Shown here piece after piece: positions 50,058 to 59,837 of a stretch of DNA of 64,000 nucleotides. Numbering within the stretch: the first letter of the stretch is position 1; every line of letters begins with the position of its first letter. Both the position numbers and the translations under genes were made by a program. This DNA is from Hofstenia miamia (Eukaryota > Xenacoelomorpha > Acoela). The notes under the pieces were generated by a model, which did not search any database, was not told the origin of the DNA, and was given only the letters and a program-made list of their open reading frames with translations. Location: contig SCFE01000119.1 in assembly GCA_004352715.1 (NCBI GenBank), forward strand, positions 1,186,553-1,250,552. Direction: 5' to 3'.

Positions 50058-53000
50058 GATATAATAACAAAATCAAAACGTAGTGTACTCAATTGGAGCT
50101 TTTTACAAACATGCATTTGTCATACATTTTAGCACTCTATTTCGATTGAATTGAACTCGTTGCTGTAAGAACAGTAAAGTTCATTTACGAATAGCGCCAA
50201 TGCTTTTAGCAATTCCTCTGAGCTAATGACGAATGGCAATCGGATGTTGTAATCATAGGATATTTTTAGATCGTGTAACCGCTCATTTTATAGGAAATAT
50301 TTAAAACATTGTATATTAAAAAACTAATTAACCCAAAATTTTCCATAAACCGTGGTAAATCTAAGAAGCTAATTAGGTAAAAATTAGAAGAAATTAACAC
50401 TCCATTTATTAATCCCACTTAATTAAAACGGTGAATAATTACACACATTTCAGTTTTCGATTGCTTATTGTTGCATGAAAGAATTCGAAATGACTTCTGA
50501 CATGCAACGGTGATTCAAGATTCATGTGCATTCAAAAAATCAAGATTTATAATATCAATATTAGGAAATTCCAGGTTTCTGTTTCATTAAGTGCATCGAA
50601 TTATTTGTCTGTCGTATGGTTAAAAATGGGTTTAAAATGAATAACTAATAAGCCTCAAATTACTATACATTGATTATGCTCTTGTAGAATGCATAAGTTA
50701 TTGTAGAATAGGAAAATTTAAATACAATGAATTTTCTTAAAAAATGTTTTCCTCTTAAAATTGTCTGTGTGACCACAGCGTGCGCGTGATTTTCTGTTCG
50801 TGTACATTTTAGTCGTAATCAAGCAGGGGGCCGAAATCCAGAAAAATTTTTCTAAAACATTGAGAAACAGACCATAAAAACTAGTTTTTAATTTTTTTTT
50901 TAGATTTTTACCCAAAAAATTTCGATTTTAACAAAGTCAATTTTGAAAAACTGACGGGAAGCATTTAACCATGTCCCCCTTGCCTACATCATTGTATGTG
51001 GCTACAAATCATCTCTATTCGCACATATATTCACTTAAAATATTTTTCTAAAATTGTGCAAGGCGACCCTTAATAAGGGTCAACTTGAATTGTGACATAA
51101 ATAACAAATTTAGTTTTAGAAAATACACATTGCAATTGACTGCGTATTAATCATAATTTACGCTGTCTCAAGAAATTGGTAATACTATCGTCCGTATGGT
51201 AATAGTATAGACTAATTACACAGCTTTATAAAAAGTAGGGAATCGTTAGCTATTTACGTTTTTGCAACTCGAAAATGACACCTTCTACGTCACTATTTTC
51301 ATGACATTACGTATTTAATTAAGCAACACGACGCTCTTTAAAATAAAAACCTCTTACGAATTTTATTACAAAATTATAACTCACGCCCGTACCTTGAAAA
51401 TGTTATTGAAAAGCACTTTAGATTTTTAGCTATTTATAACAAAGTTTTTTTGAGTTGTGAATGACACTGCCTAGAATTTGTTTGGAAAACTATTAAATAT
51501 ATAATACTAATAAAAATTAAAACGAAAATTAAACTTCCAGACATTTTCACACAAAATACACAGCTTAAATAACCAAATTGGTAACTTTTATGTCTTGTAT
51601 ATAAACTTATATTAAAAAGTGCAAAATTTGCGAATAGTTAGACAGAGGGGCGGAAAAGGAAATATTTTTTTAAAGGATGCCCAAGTTAAATAAATTCAAA
51701 GTGGATAAATTAATGATAGAGAAATTCGGTTTTTAATTTTTTACTGAACAATTTTAAAGAATTTTTCTATTTTTAGATAGGTTCCAGGCCCCTCAAACCC
51801 ATTTGTATCCGCCCTGGTTGGGCATAGTGTGCTACCAAACCTGTTCTACAGAAAAGCTCTCCGTAAACATATTGATTTGTATTTTACTCTTTGTTCTATT
51901 TTCATTTCGATGATGTCACCATTTTCTCAATGACGAAAGTAAGAAAGTATATATTTCCCAATAATTAATAAGTTTTACGCATTAATCTTGACATTTCCGG
52001 TATCAGTGGTTTTGAAAATAAGGACCAATTTCTATGTGCAAAGCGATTGTTTGAAAGTTTCATATCAAACCAATCGAACAAATCAACATCTTTATAACCG
52101 TATGTTCCCTAAATTCGTGATAATATTCCCGAATGATATTATTATGAAATATTTAAAGTCTTTACTACTTCCAGCGAATTTGAAGAAAGGCATTAGACAA
52201 TATATCTTTCATGTTTTTGGTTTATCTTCTGAGGCGGAGCAAATTGTTCTGCCAGCGGTAAAATAGCCTGTATAGCTTTTCATAACGAACAATATATTGA
52301 TTTAGAGCCACCCCTGTTTTGGGATGTTGAGACAAAATATTTTCTAACAAAATAACTACAACAGCTGTTTCTTTCTCTTTAACTACGATTAATCAATTAG
52401 TTGAAATTAAATAAATTGCTAAAACTAATATTTAAGAATAAATCATTCTTCTATGAACAAGCATATGCATCCCAACATTTGCTGAAGTACATTCTGTGTC
52501 AACAATTGCATTTCAGCTTACGTATACAACTTTATTTATTCCAAGATTGTCAATAATCCGAACAATAATTTTTTGTTTGCATATAGACGTAAATACAGGG
52601 GAGCGGCAGCGCCCCCCAGCCCCTCTCCCTACTAAACACAAGAAAAAATGTCTACTTTTAATAAAAAAACATGTAATTAGGAAAATTGGTTTGCCAAAAC
52701 GGGAACCTGCTTTAGACCTGTAAATAAGCATTTTTGCCCCAGTATTGACCCGGACCATCAATAATCTCTGAACTTTGTGACGGGCTGTAGGGAAGATTAT
52801 CACACTCCTATTTTCCCAATTTTTAAGTCTATGTTTATTGCTATATTGATATTTAAGTCCCTTGATATTATTCGATACATAAAATATACTTCCTAAATTA
52901 TGAATAAATAATATATTTAAAATTTTGAGCACATACAATTGAAATAAGCAGAAATAATCTCTCTTGACCTTCATAGCTGATAAGTTCGTAATAAATAATT

Positions 53001-56000
53001 GCATACAGAGGTCGAAACGGAGCATTTAATTTTACAAAGCTAACACAAGTTATGTGGAAAATTCTAATTAAATATATAAGAAACGGAAGTGCAATAGGTC
53101 CGCGTAAGTGCAGTCAGAAAGTATGACGAAAATATTATACTTTGTCTTAGAAAAACTGGTTCAACTTCCACTGATTGTTTATGCCTTCCATAAAAAATCC
53201 AAGTTAATTTCCCAGTAGTTATCTTCCCACTTAGGTTCAGAATCAACACATGTGGATAGTCCTTTGTCAGTATTCGTTTTCAATGTGAAAATATTTAAAA
53301 AATTATCTTCAAAGTTTATGAAATGAACTACGTTTCGTAAGCCCGATCCATTTTTCAAACCCATTGTTGGCCTCTTGACCATTTTTATATCAAAATATTC
53401 TAACTGATTGCACATTAAACATTCCTTGCACTATCTATGACCTTCAGAACCATCCTGGATTTTAGAAGCACATTTTATACTTTTGCTGTTATAAAGTTAC
53501 TCTCAAATATATTTTAGAGTGGTTCTAAAATTGAAAAAAGGCACACTTAATTATTGCAGTATCACCACGGCTTTAAAAGAGGAACGGAAGAAATGCAGTG
53601 CCCAAATCGTGTGTGGACGTAAAAAATACCCCTATGATTAATAATAAGTTTTTCAAAAACCCCCTAAATCAGAATTTAGTGTACAAATCACATTTATTGT
53701 TGTGTTCGCATTTACGTACATGAGCGAATGTAGTTTCTACGAAAAAAACGCGGGTCACAATATTCGTCAGGAAAATTAAGCCTGCTGTATTTTTGAACAA
53801 CAAGTTAAAATTCCAGCAAAAACGCTTTGTGACCATTGCAAGAAATGAGTGCATGTTGAATGCTGCCTCAACGTGGATTGCTTTTGAAATACGCGGAATT
53901 TGCAGTTATCAATTCATAATTTTTAATTACATTACGAAATTTATTTCGGCCTGAATTTATTTGGGCAATGGCGAAACACATTTATCATCCAGATTTAGCC
54001 TATTAAAATAAGTCTTGTCTACAACTACAGAAACGATATTTATTTGCCATAAATACAACTAATCAGTTAGATTTGGTTACGATGAATTTTATTTTACAAC
54101 ATAAAAATTTTTTTTTCGAATTTCTTAGTGATTGTATTTATGTTGACAAAGATGCACTAATAATAATTTCAAGCCCTAGTATACAGTAAATTTACCCAAA
54201 CCCTGCTGAAATCAACTTAGTTATATCACATTGCCAGGGGATCGTAGGATTTTTGGACGGGGACATTTCAGTTGTTATCAATTTTATAAATATTTTACAT
54301 TTTTTTTGATATCGCTTGATAAATAAGGGCAATTACTGATTTCAGCACAAGGTTTGTAATCACTTAATCTCAGGTTGTACCAAGAGTGATATACATATTT
54401 GCAATCTTAAATAAAAGGGTGGTCAATTGAAAAAAAAAATTATTTTTATTTAAAAAAATGAATTTAAAATGATTGATGATACAATTTTTGAAATGATTTC
54501 TGTAGGCATTATTCTATTCGCCATATTAATGTCATTTTTCTCAGAAAGGCATTGCATTAATAGAGTATTTTTCTATACAGAACGTAATGGCTTCTTTTCT
54601 TGCATACAATGATTCCCAACGAATCAGAAATGCACATAAATTATAAGAGAAGCTGTATAAATAAAAGGTAGCATTTCACTTCAAAGCTTCAAATATCAAT
54701 CTTTTAGAAGAAGAAGGATGAAGTGTTACTATTTATCATCGCAGAATGGGACAGTGTGACAACAAGAAGCATTTTTAAAATCATCAATAGTTTCCAATTT
54801 TAATTGTTTTGTAAATGATAGTATCAATTGGAAATGCCGTTAAATTCTTCATCTACCTCCCATAATTTCTTTATGTTTATGAGTGATTACCAAAGCTTAC
54901 AAGTAGAAATCGTTTCTGTATATATTTAATTGGTTTTATTCACAAAGCTTAATATATTTATGTACGATTTTTTGCCTAGTATATCTACAAATTATGAAAA
55001 TTACACATTGAAATTTTGATTTCACGGTTGCTTATGAATAAATTAGTTATCGTTTAACTAAAAATTCACACTTGCTCAAAAAATTATTGAAATAAAAAAT
55101 TTAGTTAAATTAAAGTATGCAAAAATAATAACAAAAATGTATTATAAATTAACACACAAAAAATTATCAAGACCGAACTTCAGATGTCAGCAAAACAGGC
55201 AAGCGATGAAATGCTATTGAATTTCAATTGAAAACAAAGTGTTGCATCAAAAATGAATTCAATTTTTTAACATGAAAAGGGCAACCTTTTTAAATTTCCT
55301 GTTTAATCAAGGCCTTGAAGTTTTAATCTCCTTTGTTTCATCATCAAAAACATTTATTCTGAGGTTGATTTTAATAAGATAACCCCAATCCAAGTACTAA
55401 ACTGGCTATTTCAAGTAGATTCTTACATTACTATTTATTTGTGTAGTCATGCCTAGGCAATCTTTTATAAGCAAAATACAACTTTCAAAATCAATTTGAG
55501 GAGAGCAACTGGCACTAGCCTAGTTATCAATTGTGTCCTATCGACACCAACCTGTGTTACATTTGGACAGCCACTAGTCAGGGTTTGGTACGATCGCTTA
55601 GCTGTTTTAAGCAATCTGTATAATTCCTTTAGCTCTATGTTTCATTATACCCTTTGGCTAATTAGAGACTTTCTAATTGACTATTTCAACTGACACTATT
55701 CGCAACCNTTGTGTCCTATCGACACCAACCTGTGTTACATTTGGACAGCCACTAGTCAGGGTTTGGTACGATCGCTTAGCTGTTTTAAGCAATCTGTATA
55801 ATTCCTTTAGCTCTATGTTTCATTATACCCTTTGGCTAATTAGAGACTTTCTAATTGACTATTTCAACTGACACTATTCGCAACCCTCTTGCTCTGCAAC
55901 TATTGATACTAAGGGTTAGCATTATATATGAGAATGTACATCCTGACTAGCTCATTATGAAACCACTTTTTGTATTATAGATTTATGAAATCTGGATCCA

Positions 56001-58082
56001 ATAGAGGGTCCAAAAATGCTAACATTCAAACTTTTGCAATAGCCTCTATTTTAATCATGAGAGTAGACCATTTCGGAGACCTATTGCTCCATGATTTTTT
56101 AAGTTATTGACACAGTTTATAATTAGTAAATCTACGATAAAAATATTTTTGATTTTAGGATTTCATCAATGTAGACCATTTAAGTGAGTCAATATACCTG
56201 ACATATCAATTCAACACGGCTTGGTTATCCACATTAGTAAAAAGTAGTAAAAATGGTTTGATATTCTAAGGGTTAAAGGCATTCCAGGATGTGAAATCCT
56301 TATGCTAATTCAGACATATTGTAAATAAAATAGAAAAAATTAGGTATATTTTTTATGACAGTTTCTTTTAAATCATAAACGTATATCATTAACATTAGGC
56401 GTTCTATTTTCATCACACACTTTTAAGATGAAGGAATAGAATTTTCAACACAATTACCTCTCATAGACTAACAGGAAGCTTCAGCTCCTCACACAGAGGC
56501 AAGTAAAAAAATTCAAAGATGTCATTGATACCCTCAACGTTTAAGAAGAGTGTTCAAAAATAGTCTACAATGAACAAGAGGTCCAATATTGTCAGATAAC
56601 GTCATTTTATCTTTTACAAAAAATTATGACAACTACGATTTCAATTTGTACTGATAGTTGAAATATTTTAGTTGGATTTAAAAATATTTAAAAAATAAAA
56701 TCGCGTTTTTACATTTATAAGGGAAAGTACTTTAAACACAAATAAATAACTTCGGTTTAAATGTTTAATTTGTTGTATGATACAACATCTGCTAGTATTT
56801 AATATCCAGCATATGCTTTTATTATAATTCAGTTCTGATTCGTTAAATGTTTTTTCATATGTTCATATCTTTACATTCGTTTTGAGCGATATATCGGTAC
56901 ATCAGTAAAAAGCACTTATGAAATCGATGATGAAATTGGGTAAAATGATAAAGTAATAATCATCTATAAATGAGACTTCGGCTAGAAAATATTAAAATTC
57001 CACTTGAATAATTGAAATGTGTAACTAAAATCGTTTATTATTGTTTTAAATATATTGCCCATTAAGTTAGGGTGACCATATACAAATCATTATTATAACA
57101 CAACTTCAAATACTATAAATTATTTTAAAAAAGCATGCATTGCTTACAATACAAATCGCTACACAACATTGAAAACAAACTAAGACCAATAACAATAATG
57201 TTTTATTTATGGAATTGAGTAACTTGTTTAAAAATGGATTCAATACACTAATTGGCAAGTAAAATTTTTCTAATAAAATGTATACTTTAAATGCAGAAAA
57301 ATTATAATTTAGAAAATTTTTTTCATAATTGCAACCGATTTTGTGAGTGACTTATTATGAACTTTTATTAAACTACAGAATTATCAGTAAACAAAATTTA
57401 ATTGTTAGATTATTAAGTGCAATATCAATTTCATTAAAATTTCGAGTTTTATTAACCTAGAGCATAAATCGATTCAGTTTATAGACGACTTACCTAAACG
57501 CTACTAATACATAGTAAAGTCATACATTGGACCAACTTTAAGCTTAGTTAATTCAATTTTTAGCATCAAGATTTATTTTTTATCATTGAAAAGTAGAAGT
57601 CCAATTATAAACAATTTTTGGGATAATCACTAATAACTTCGAATTAGCAGCATGCCCCTAAATTTTGGCTTAAAATGTTAAATTAACTTTTTGCCATTTT
57701 ATAGATAATTACAAAATTTCTAAAAATTTTTAAGATGTTTGCATGCAATGCAGAAAATAATAAATATAATTTTTATATAAATGCAATGCACGAAATATAA
57801 CCTGAACAGGAATTTTCTAAATGTACACATATTTAGCCTGTGCAAATTTTATTATAAAATTTAATAAAATGTTTCTCTGAACTGTTGTTCTATCCCAAGA
57901 ACTGACCCTTTCTACAATTGTAATCAATGATATAAAGAATAAAATCATATAAAAATTACTCACAAGTTCATGTAGCTAGTTTCTTGGGCTTGGGAACGTA
58001 TTTCGCTTCTGTTGGAGTCTGTTCTGACAGGGCTGGACGCTTCATCGTTAAGCAGGCTACAATTACAGAATGAAAAAAACAT
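22983..58082 (-). CDS. RGS protein, RZ subfamily (RGS17/19/20-like), four exons seen
   Basis: Exons in transcript order: 57964-58056, 36729-36790, 25274-25440, 22983-23186, all with GT-AG junctions and consistent phases. RGS proteins speed GTP hydrolysis on heterotrimeric G-protein alpha subunits at the inner face of the plasma membrane; the RZ group acts chiefly on Gi/z. The encoded sequence runs from a Ser-rich linker through PTEEELCDWRVSFDRLM and a full RGS domain (FRQFLRSEYSEENMLFWLAC...YEDYISILSPKE...RNMLDPD...RDSYHRFINS) to a Ser-rich end (SSENGNS). YEDYISILSPKE is diagnostic of the RZ branch. The N-terminal Cys string that anchors this subfamily by palmitoylation was not found. It may be beyond 64 kb, or translation could start at 58082. 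The introns of 21.2, 11.3 and 2.1 kb are full of repeats. Confidence 0.93.
23706..24110 (+). pseudogene. KRBA2/Ginger-like DDE integrase relic in RGS intron
   Basis: The plus strand gives FINFTLQSVILKPLTSMKGA, EVVFQLLDNFFLFEELAILL, a break, and then ASVHGKPRHPQNQGSVEKA and DNTQDWSVGPKYF. These are characteristic of the integrase core in KRBA2/SCAND3-like proteins and related Ginger-type transposons (KFVxLRPLTSKxAxEVA, VHGKPRHPQSQGSVExAN, NTQDWxxGLKF). The SDNGSEF segment carrying a catalytic Asp is destroyed and stops interrupt the frame. It is in the 2.1-kb intron of the RGS gene, on the opposite strand. Confidence 0.75.
24411..25273. other. RGS intron, no feature seen
   Basis: A+T-rich intronic sequence between the integrase relic and the next RGS exon. 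Nothing recognisable is seen. Confidence 0.5.
25274..25440 (-). CDS. RGS gene, exon encoding the N-terminal half of the RGS domain
   Basis: 167 bp between acceptor gacgtttag and donor GAG|GTTGTA. It reads GQEFFRQFLRSEYSEENMLF, then WLACEEMKTLKEEEVIQKKA and KDIYEDYISILSPKE. It contains the EEN-LFW-ACE core and the YEDYISILSPKE segment shared with vertebrate RGS17/19/20. Confidence 0.98.
26240..26450. mobile_element. Possible short GC-rich-ended MITE
   Basis: CAGGCTGGTAGCCACGGGGG at 26243 and, inverted at about 26450, GTCGACACGTATTCAGGGGG bracket roughly 200 A+T-rich bases. The ends resemble the CAGGGGCGTA-CCAGG type seen elsewhere in the window, but the inverted match is weak. Confidence 0.3.
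27432..27608. repeat. (TA)n microsatellite with 150-N gap
   Basis: TA tract from 27432, gap 27449-27598, TA tract to 27608. Confidence 0.9.
27609..27772. mobile_element. MITE with internal tandem units, inserted in (TA)n
   Basis: AGTAAAATCTGCAATTGAAG at 27609 is a diverged inverted copy of the right end, whose reverse complement begins CCGTAAAACCTGTAATTGAAG. Both sides abut TA tracts. The interior repeats the word GTGGCCTTCAATTACAGG and CAACCTCCT-GCTAGGGTG about twice each. A TA-target (mariner-like) origin is inferred. Confidence 0.65.
27773..31104. other. RGS intron, no feature seen
   Basis: A+T-rich intron sequence after a short (TA)n tract at 27773-27791. No coding, RNA or transposon signature was recognised. 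Confidence 0.45.
31105..31167. repeat. GC-rich transposon end, copy 1
   Basis: ACGTTCAGGGGCCCAGCGAG then AAAAAATAT and GGGGGTGCAT, ending TTGCTGCCCC. It shares AGGGGCCCAGC, GAGAAAAAATAT and GGGGGTGCAT with 34610-34690. Confidence 0.6.
33295..33941. mobile_element. hAT-like non-autonomous element, copy 1 (longer, diverged)
   Basis: Shares with 59838-60193 the left segment (TTTGTTTTACG...AAA), the middle (TTTTTAAAACTTAG, ATTTTCTTTAATTGTTC), the block GACTACGGC-AAAATCACGGCT and the right end CAGAACACTA. It has an extra inserted or extended right part (about 33800-33920). Confidence 0.65.
34610..34690. repeat. GC-rich transposon end, copy 2
   Basis: TTTTGCTGCCCCCTGAGAAA, GGGGGGGTGCATCACCCCC and AGCTGGGCCCCTGGGGACGT. 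On the minus strand it starts ACGTCCCCAGGGGCCCAGC, matching the start of the copy at 31105 in inverted orientation. The two could be the ends of one 3.6-kb element or two solo repeats. Confidence 0.6.
34691..36347. other. RGS intron, no feature seen
   Basis: A+T-rich intron sequence. Nothing recognised on either strand. Confidence 0.45.
36348..36517. mobile_element. Short MITE with CAGGGGCGTATCCA-type ends
   Basis: CAGGGGCGTATCCAGGATTT at 36348 and, inverted at 36517, ATCGGCGTATCCAAGAGGGG share GGCGTATCCA and a G-run. The interior is A+T-rich with a G-run beside each end. Ends of this type are common in animal hAT-like MITEs. It lies 211 bp from the RGS exon at 36729-36790, inside the downstream intron. 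Confidence 0.6.
36729..36790 (-). CDS. RGS gene, exon with helix leading into the RGS domain
   Basis: 62 bp between a tatttag acceptor and a consensus GTAAGT donor. It reads PTEEELCDWRVSFDRLMSTR, which aligns with the PTxEEVxxWxxxFDKLM stretch just before the RGS box in RGS17/20. Confidence 0.95.
37561..37687. repeat. Direct repeat, copy 1
   Basis: About 127 bp (TAGTTACAAAATTTAAC ... TTGTGTTGAAAAAATAATAT ... TTAGTTTTGCTA) repeated in the same orientation at 38046-38174, with scattered differences. Confidence 0.8.
38046..38174. repeat. Direct repeat, copy 2
   Basis: Second copy of the 37561-37687 repeat, starting 485 bp downstream of the first. The unique DNA between the copies has no recognised feature. 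Confidence 0.8.
38175..40537. other. RGS intron, no feature seen
   Basis: A+T-rich intron sequence. No gene or repeat was recognised. Confidence 0.45.
40538..40717 (+). pseudogene. LINE 3' end and RT palm fragment beside an assembly join
   Basis: 40585-40680 encodes ANDIADYLGYSSIIHYAEDT then CIYVSDEC, a degenerate version of the INDL...HYADDT-LYVS palm block of L2-type LINEs. On both sides lies a LINE-3'-end-like sequence (CTTGTACTTAGTTCGTGCAA followed by AATAAAATGTTTAAAT). The first copy is at 40540-40573 and the second begins directly after a single N at 40682. The duplicated tail around the N suggests a misjoined or unresolved repeat. Confidence 0.6.
40718..42700. other. RGS intron, no feature seen
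   Basis: A+T-rich intron sequence with no recognised coding or transposon signature. Confidence 0.45.
42707..42754. repeat. Lone GC-rich transposon end
   Basis: On the minus strand this reads CAGTGGCGTTATTTAAGGGG followed by GGCAAGGGGTGGCCAAGG, an end typical of hAT-like MITEs. No partner end was identified. Confidence 0.45.
43119..43140. repeat. (TA)n microsatellite
   Basis: About 11 TA units. Confidence 0.9.
43464..43503. repeat. (TA)n microsatellite
   Basis: About 20 TA units. Open frames reading poly-(YI) across it are not genes. Confidence 0.9.
44719..44832. repeat. (TA)n microsatellite with 66-N gap
   Basis: TA tract 44719-44749, gap 44750-44815, TA tract to 44832. Confidence 0.9.
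44976..45045. repeat. 24-bp-arm hairpin flanked by 9-bp direct repeats
   Basis: Arm AAGGACGTCTGAATTATTTA(CATA) at 44985-45008 pairs with 45012-45035 over 24 bp with one mismatch and a 3-base loop (AAC). The direct repeat ATAGAAACC occurs at 44976-44984 and 45037-45045, one base beyond the right arm. There is no transcription context. Confidence 0.75.
45177..45215. repeat. (TA)n microsatellite with (AC) flank
   Basis: TA repeat preceded by short CACA/TATAC words and followed by GTGTATA. Confidence 0.9.
45216..48782. other. RGS intron, no feature seen
   Basis: A+T-rich intron sequence. No gene or transposon was recognised. Confidence 0.45.
48783..48917. mobile_element. Short MITE of the GC-rich-ended group
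   Basis: Left CTGGGGCATACGTAGGATAT. Right end, read inverted, AGTAGCGTAAGCAAGGGGGG. About 135 bp with an A+T-rich middle, imperfect ends. Confidence 0.45.
49770..49801. repeat. (TA)n microsatellite
   Basis: About 16 TA units. Confidence 0.9.
49967..50054. repeat. (TAA)n microsatellite
   Basis: About 29 trinucleotide units with one interruption near 50031. Minus-strand open frames here are poly-Tyr and poly-Leu artefacts. Confidence 0.95.
50825..50993. mobile_element. Short MITE of the GC-rich-ended group
   Basis: Left CAGGGGGCCGAAATCCAG. Right end, read inverted, AATGATGTAGGCAAGGGGGA. A+T-rich middle, no coding. Confidence 0.4.
51644..51817. mobile_element. Short MITE of the GC-rich-ended group
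   Basis: Left CAGAGGGGCGGAAAAGGAAA. Right end, read inverted, CCAGGGCGGATACAAATGGG. The shared word is GGGCGGA. A+T-rich middle. Confidence 0.5.
51988..52266 (+). CDS. 92-codon open frame of unknown nature
   Basis: The frame ends NLKKGIRQYIFHVFGLSSEA then EQIVLPAVK and stop, which looks protein-like, but no family is recognised. A GTATGT at 52102 and a CTTCCAG at 52177 could bound a 75-nt, frame-preserving intron. It is inside the large RGS intron on the opposite strand. It could be a nested gene's last exon, a transposon relic or chance. Confidence 0.2.
   Translation: MTFPVSVVLKIRTNFYVQSDCLKVSYQTNRTNQHLYNRMFPKFVIIFPNDIIMKYLKSLLLPANLKKGIRQYIFHVFGLSSEAEQIVLPAVK
52596..52640. repeat. Lone GC-rich transposon end
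   Basis: ACAGGGGAGCGGCAGCGCCC followed by CCCAGCCCCTCTCCC. It resembles the ends of CAGGGG-GCGGC animal MITEs. No clear partner. Confidence 0.4.
52641..55530. other. RGS intron, nothing convincing
   Basis: A+T-rich intron sequence. A minus-strand frame of 170 codons (52513-53025) runs through a GC-rich repeat end and lacks recognisable domains. A CAGGGGATCGTAGGATTTTT word near 54236 looks like another solo transposon end. Confidence 0.4.
55531..55885. repeat. 177-bp exact duplication joined by one N (probable assembly artefact)
   Basis: Bases 55531-55707 recur without a seen difference at 55709-55885, separated by a single N at 55708. The same 60-residue open frame therefore appears twice and should not be taken as a gene family. 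Confidence 0.85.
55886..57963. other. RGS intron, no feature seen
   Basis: A+T-rich sequence directly downstream of the RGS exon at 57964. Nothing recognised. Confidence 0.45.
57964..58056 (-). CDS. RGS gene, first exon seen (linker before the RGS domain)
   Basis: 93 bp after a T-rich acceptor (ttcattctgtaattgtag), ending AACTT|GTGAGT. It reads LLNDEASSPVRTDSNRSEIR, then SQAQETSYMN. The last two bases join A of the next exon to make Leu. The frame is also open upstream to an ATG at 58082-58080 (MFFSFCNCS), which would make this an initial exon. The polypyrimidine tract argues for splicing instead. Confidence 0.85.
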
Positions 58083-59837
58083 GTCTTTTCATTAAAAATT
58101 ATTCAGCTTTATTAAGAAAATAATAAATTTAGCCTCTCATTAATGCGAGTGAAAACCAAATCCCATTCGCGAGCAACGCCGCGTATTTCAAATTATTATT
58201 GCCATGACAACATCGTTTCCAATGTAAAACATTTCCCAATTGTTCCATTAAAATAACAGTTTTTACAAACTTAAATGACTTCACTGTACTTTATTAGTAA
58301 TTTTTTCTAATTAATGCATACAAATTATTTCCCCTATTATACCTTACGACACCTCGTACTCGAAATAACGTCACGTCACCTCTAACAAATAAATATCAAT
58401 TTCGATTAAGTTCATCAACCGAGCAACTACAGCTGTTATGAGAGAGCGACTTTGCAAGTAGACAGAAGAGTGTATGAAATAGTTTAGAATACATGTATAC
58501 AAGGTCTTGATGTATATGTTAATTTTGCATATTCATTTAACACAGAAAATTGCTAAGTAGATAATTGCATCATAAAGGTGATCGTAAATGAAATAACTGA
58601 TAAGCTCATAGTATATTTCAAATGTCAAGAAAGCTAAAGAGCAGAAATCAATACAGCTAATCTTCAATTTGACTGATGCCATAAAAATAGTTGCGTTTTT
58701 CCTTGCTATATCAGTTTAGATTTGATTAGCCTTGAAAATTGTACTTGAATTTGCGCTCGACCTTTAAATTATTTGAAATCAATACACAGGCATTAACATA
58801 CAATTAAATGTATATAACAACTGAAATCATAGAGATTTTGTAAATAATGTCCATCAAAAAGCTGGATTTTATAAACAAAATCGCAAAGTCCTGGTGCAGA
58901 AAACAAACCATAGTATTACAATTAAAAATTGTTAATCTAAATATTTCCTCAACACGGGGCTGAGATTCATTTTGAAATAAAAAAGTCCGATTTATAAGCC
59001 TCATAAATTTATTGATTAAAATGTATATATTTATATACTTACAATAAACTTCATATTGATATAATTCGAGATTGAATTACTCTAGTATAATAAATAAAAC
59101 TGATTTTAAAAAAAGGACTTAGTTATGAACCAGGAGATAAATCATAGCCAAAAGTTATGCTCACAATTGTTTGCTGCGAAGGTTGAATTTTACATAACTG
59201 GCATCTATGCAAATAAATTAATGCTAATTAATATTGACTATTAATCAGCGACCAATCATGAAACGATTATTAGGAATTGGTTTTAAGAACTTGTAGGCTG
59301 GAATTCTGAATCGCAAACAATTCTTAACGCTTAACTGATTTCGCAGCCTTTGCCCTAATATAAAGGCTTCTATTTTCTTTGGCGTTACAAATGGAGAAAC
59401 ATTTTAGCGCTGCTACAAGGTTAAGCACAGTGGGACATAAAGCCTTAATTAATTTTAAGTAATTTACATGTTTACAGTTCAGTTGGGATTTTATTGTTTT
59501 TTCAATTAATTTGTTTTTAGCTTCGAGCTGTAGATGATTTGACCACTCGTTTAAATTTATTCCTCAACGTTTACCATCAATAGTTCATCTATTTCCAAGG
59601 ACTTTTAAATAACAGCAATGCCGACATATACGACTATTAGTGATTTGGTATTTATTCAATTTTCATTTTTTGAATTGATTTTAGTTTATAACTTTATGTA
59701 TTTATTAAATTACATTTTTCTAAAATACACTTATTATGTTATTGAAAAATACCCAGTGATTCTCAATAAATAATACGATAACAAAAAACTTTAAAATTTA
59801 CAAAAGAATATATTAGTATTGTAAAATAGGTGTTATG
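58083..59837. other. Upstream RGS intron or 5' flank, no feature seen
   Basis: I looked here on the minus strand for a Cys-rich first exon and did not find one. No other gene signature. Confidence 0.45.

Noticed and set aside
49873-50116. Minus-strand frames of 67 codons
   Set aside because: Poly-Tyr and poly-Leu translations of the (TAA)n microsatellite.
52513-53025. 170-codon minus-strand open frame
   Set aside because: It runs through a GC-rich transposon end, has no recognisable domain or splice context, and its composition looks like chance in intron DNA.
58057-58082. RGS start at the in-frame ATG giving MFFSFCNCS
   Set aside because: It coincides with a T-rich splice-acceptor tract ending tgtag. 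I prefer an internal exon, though the alternative is kept as a finding.
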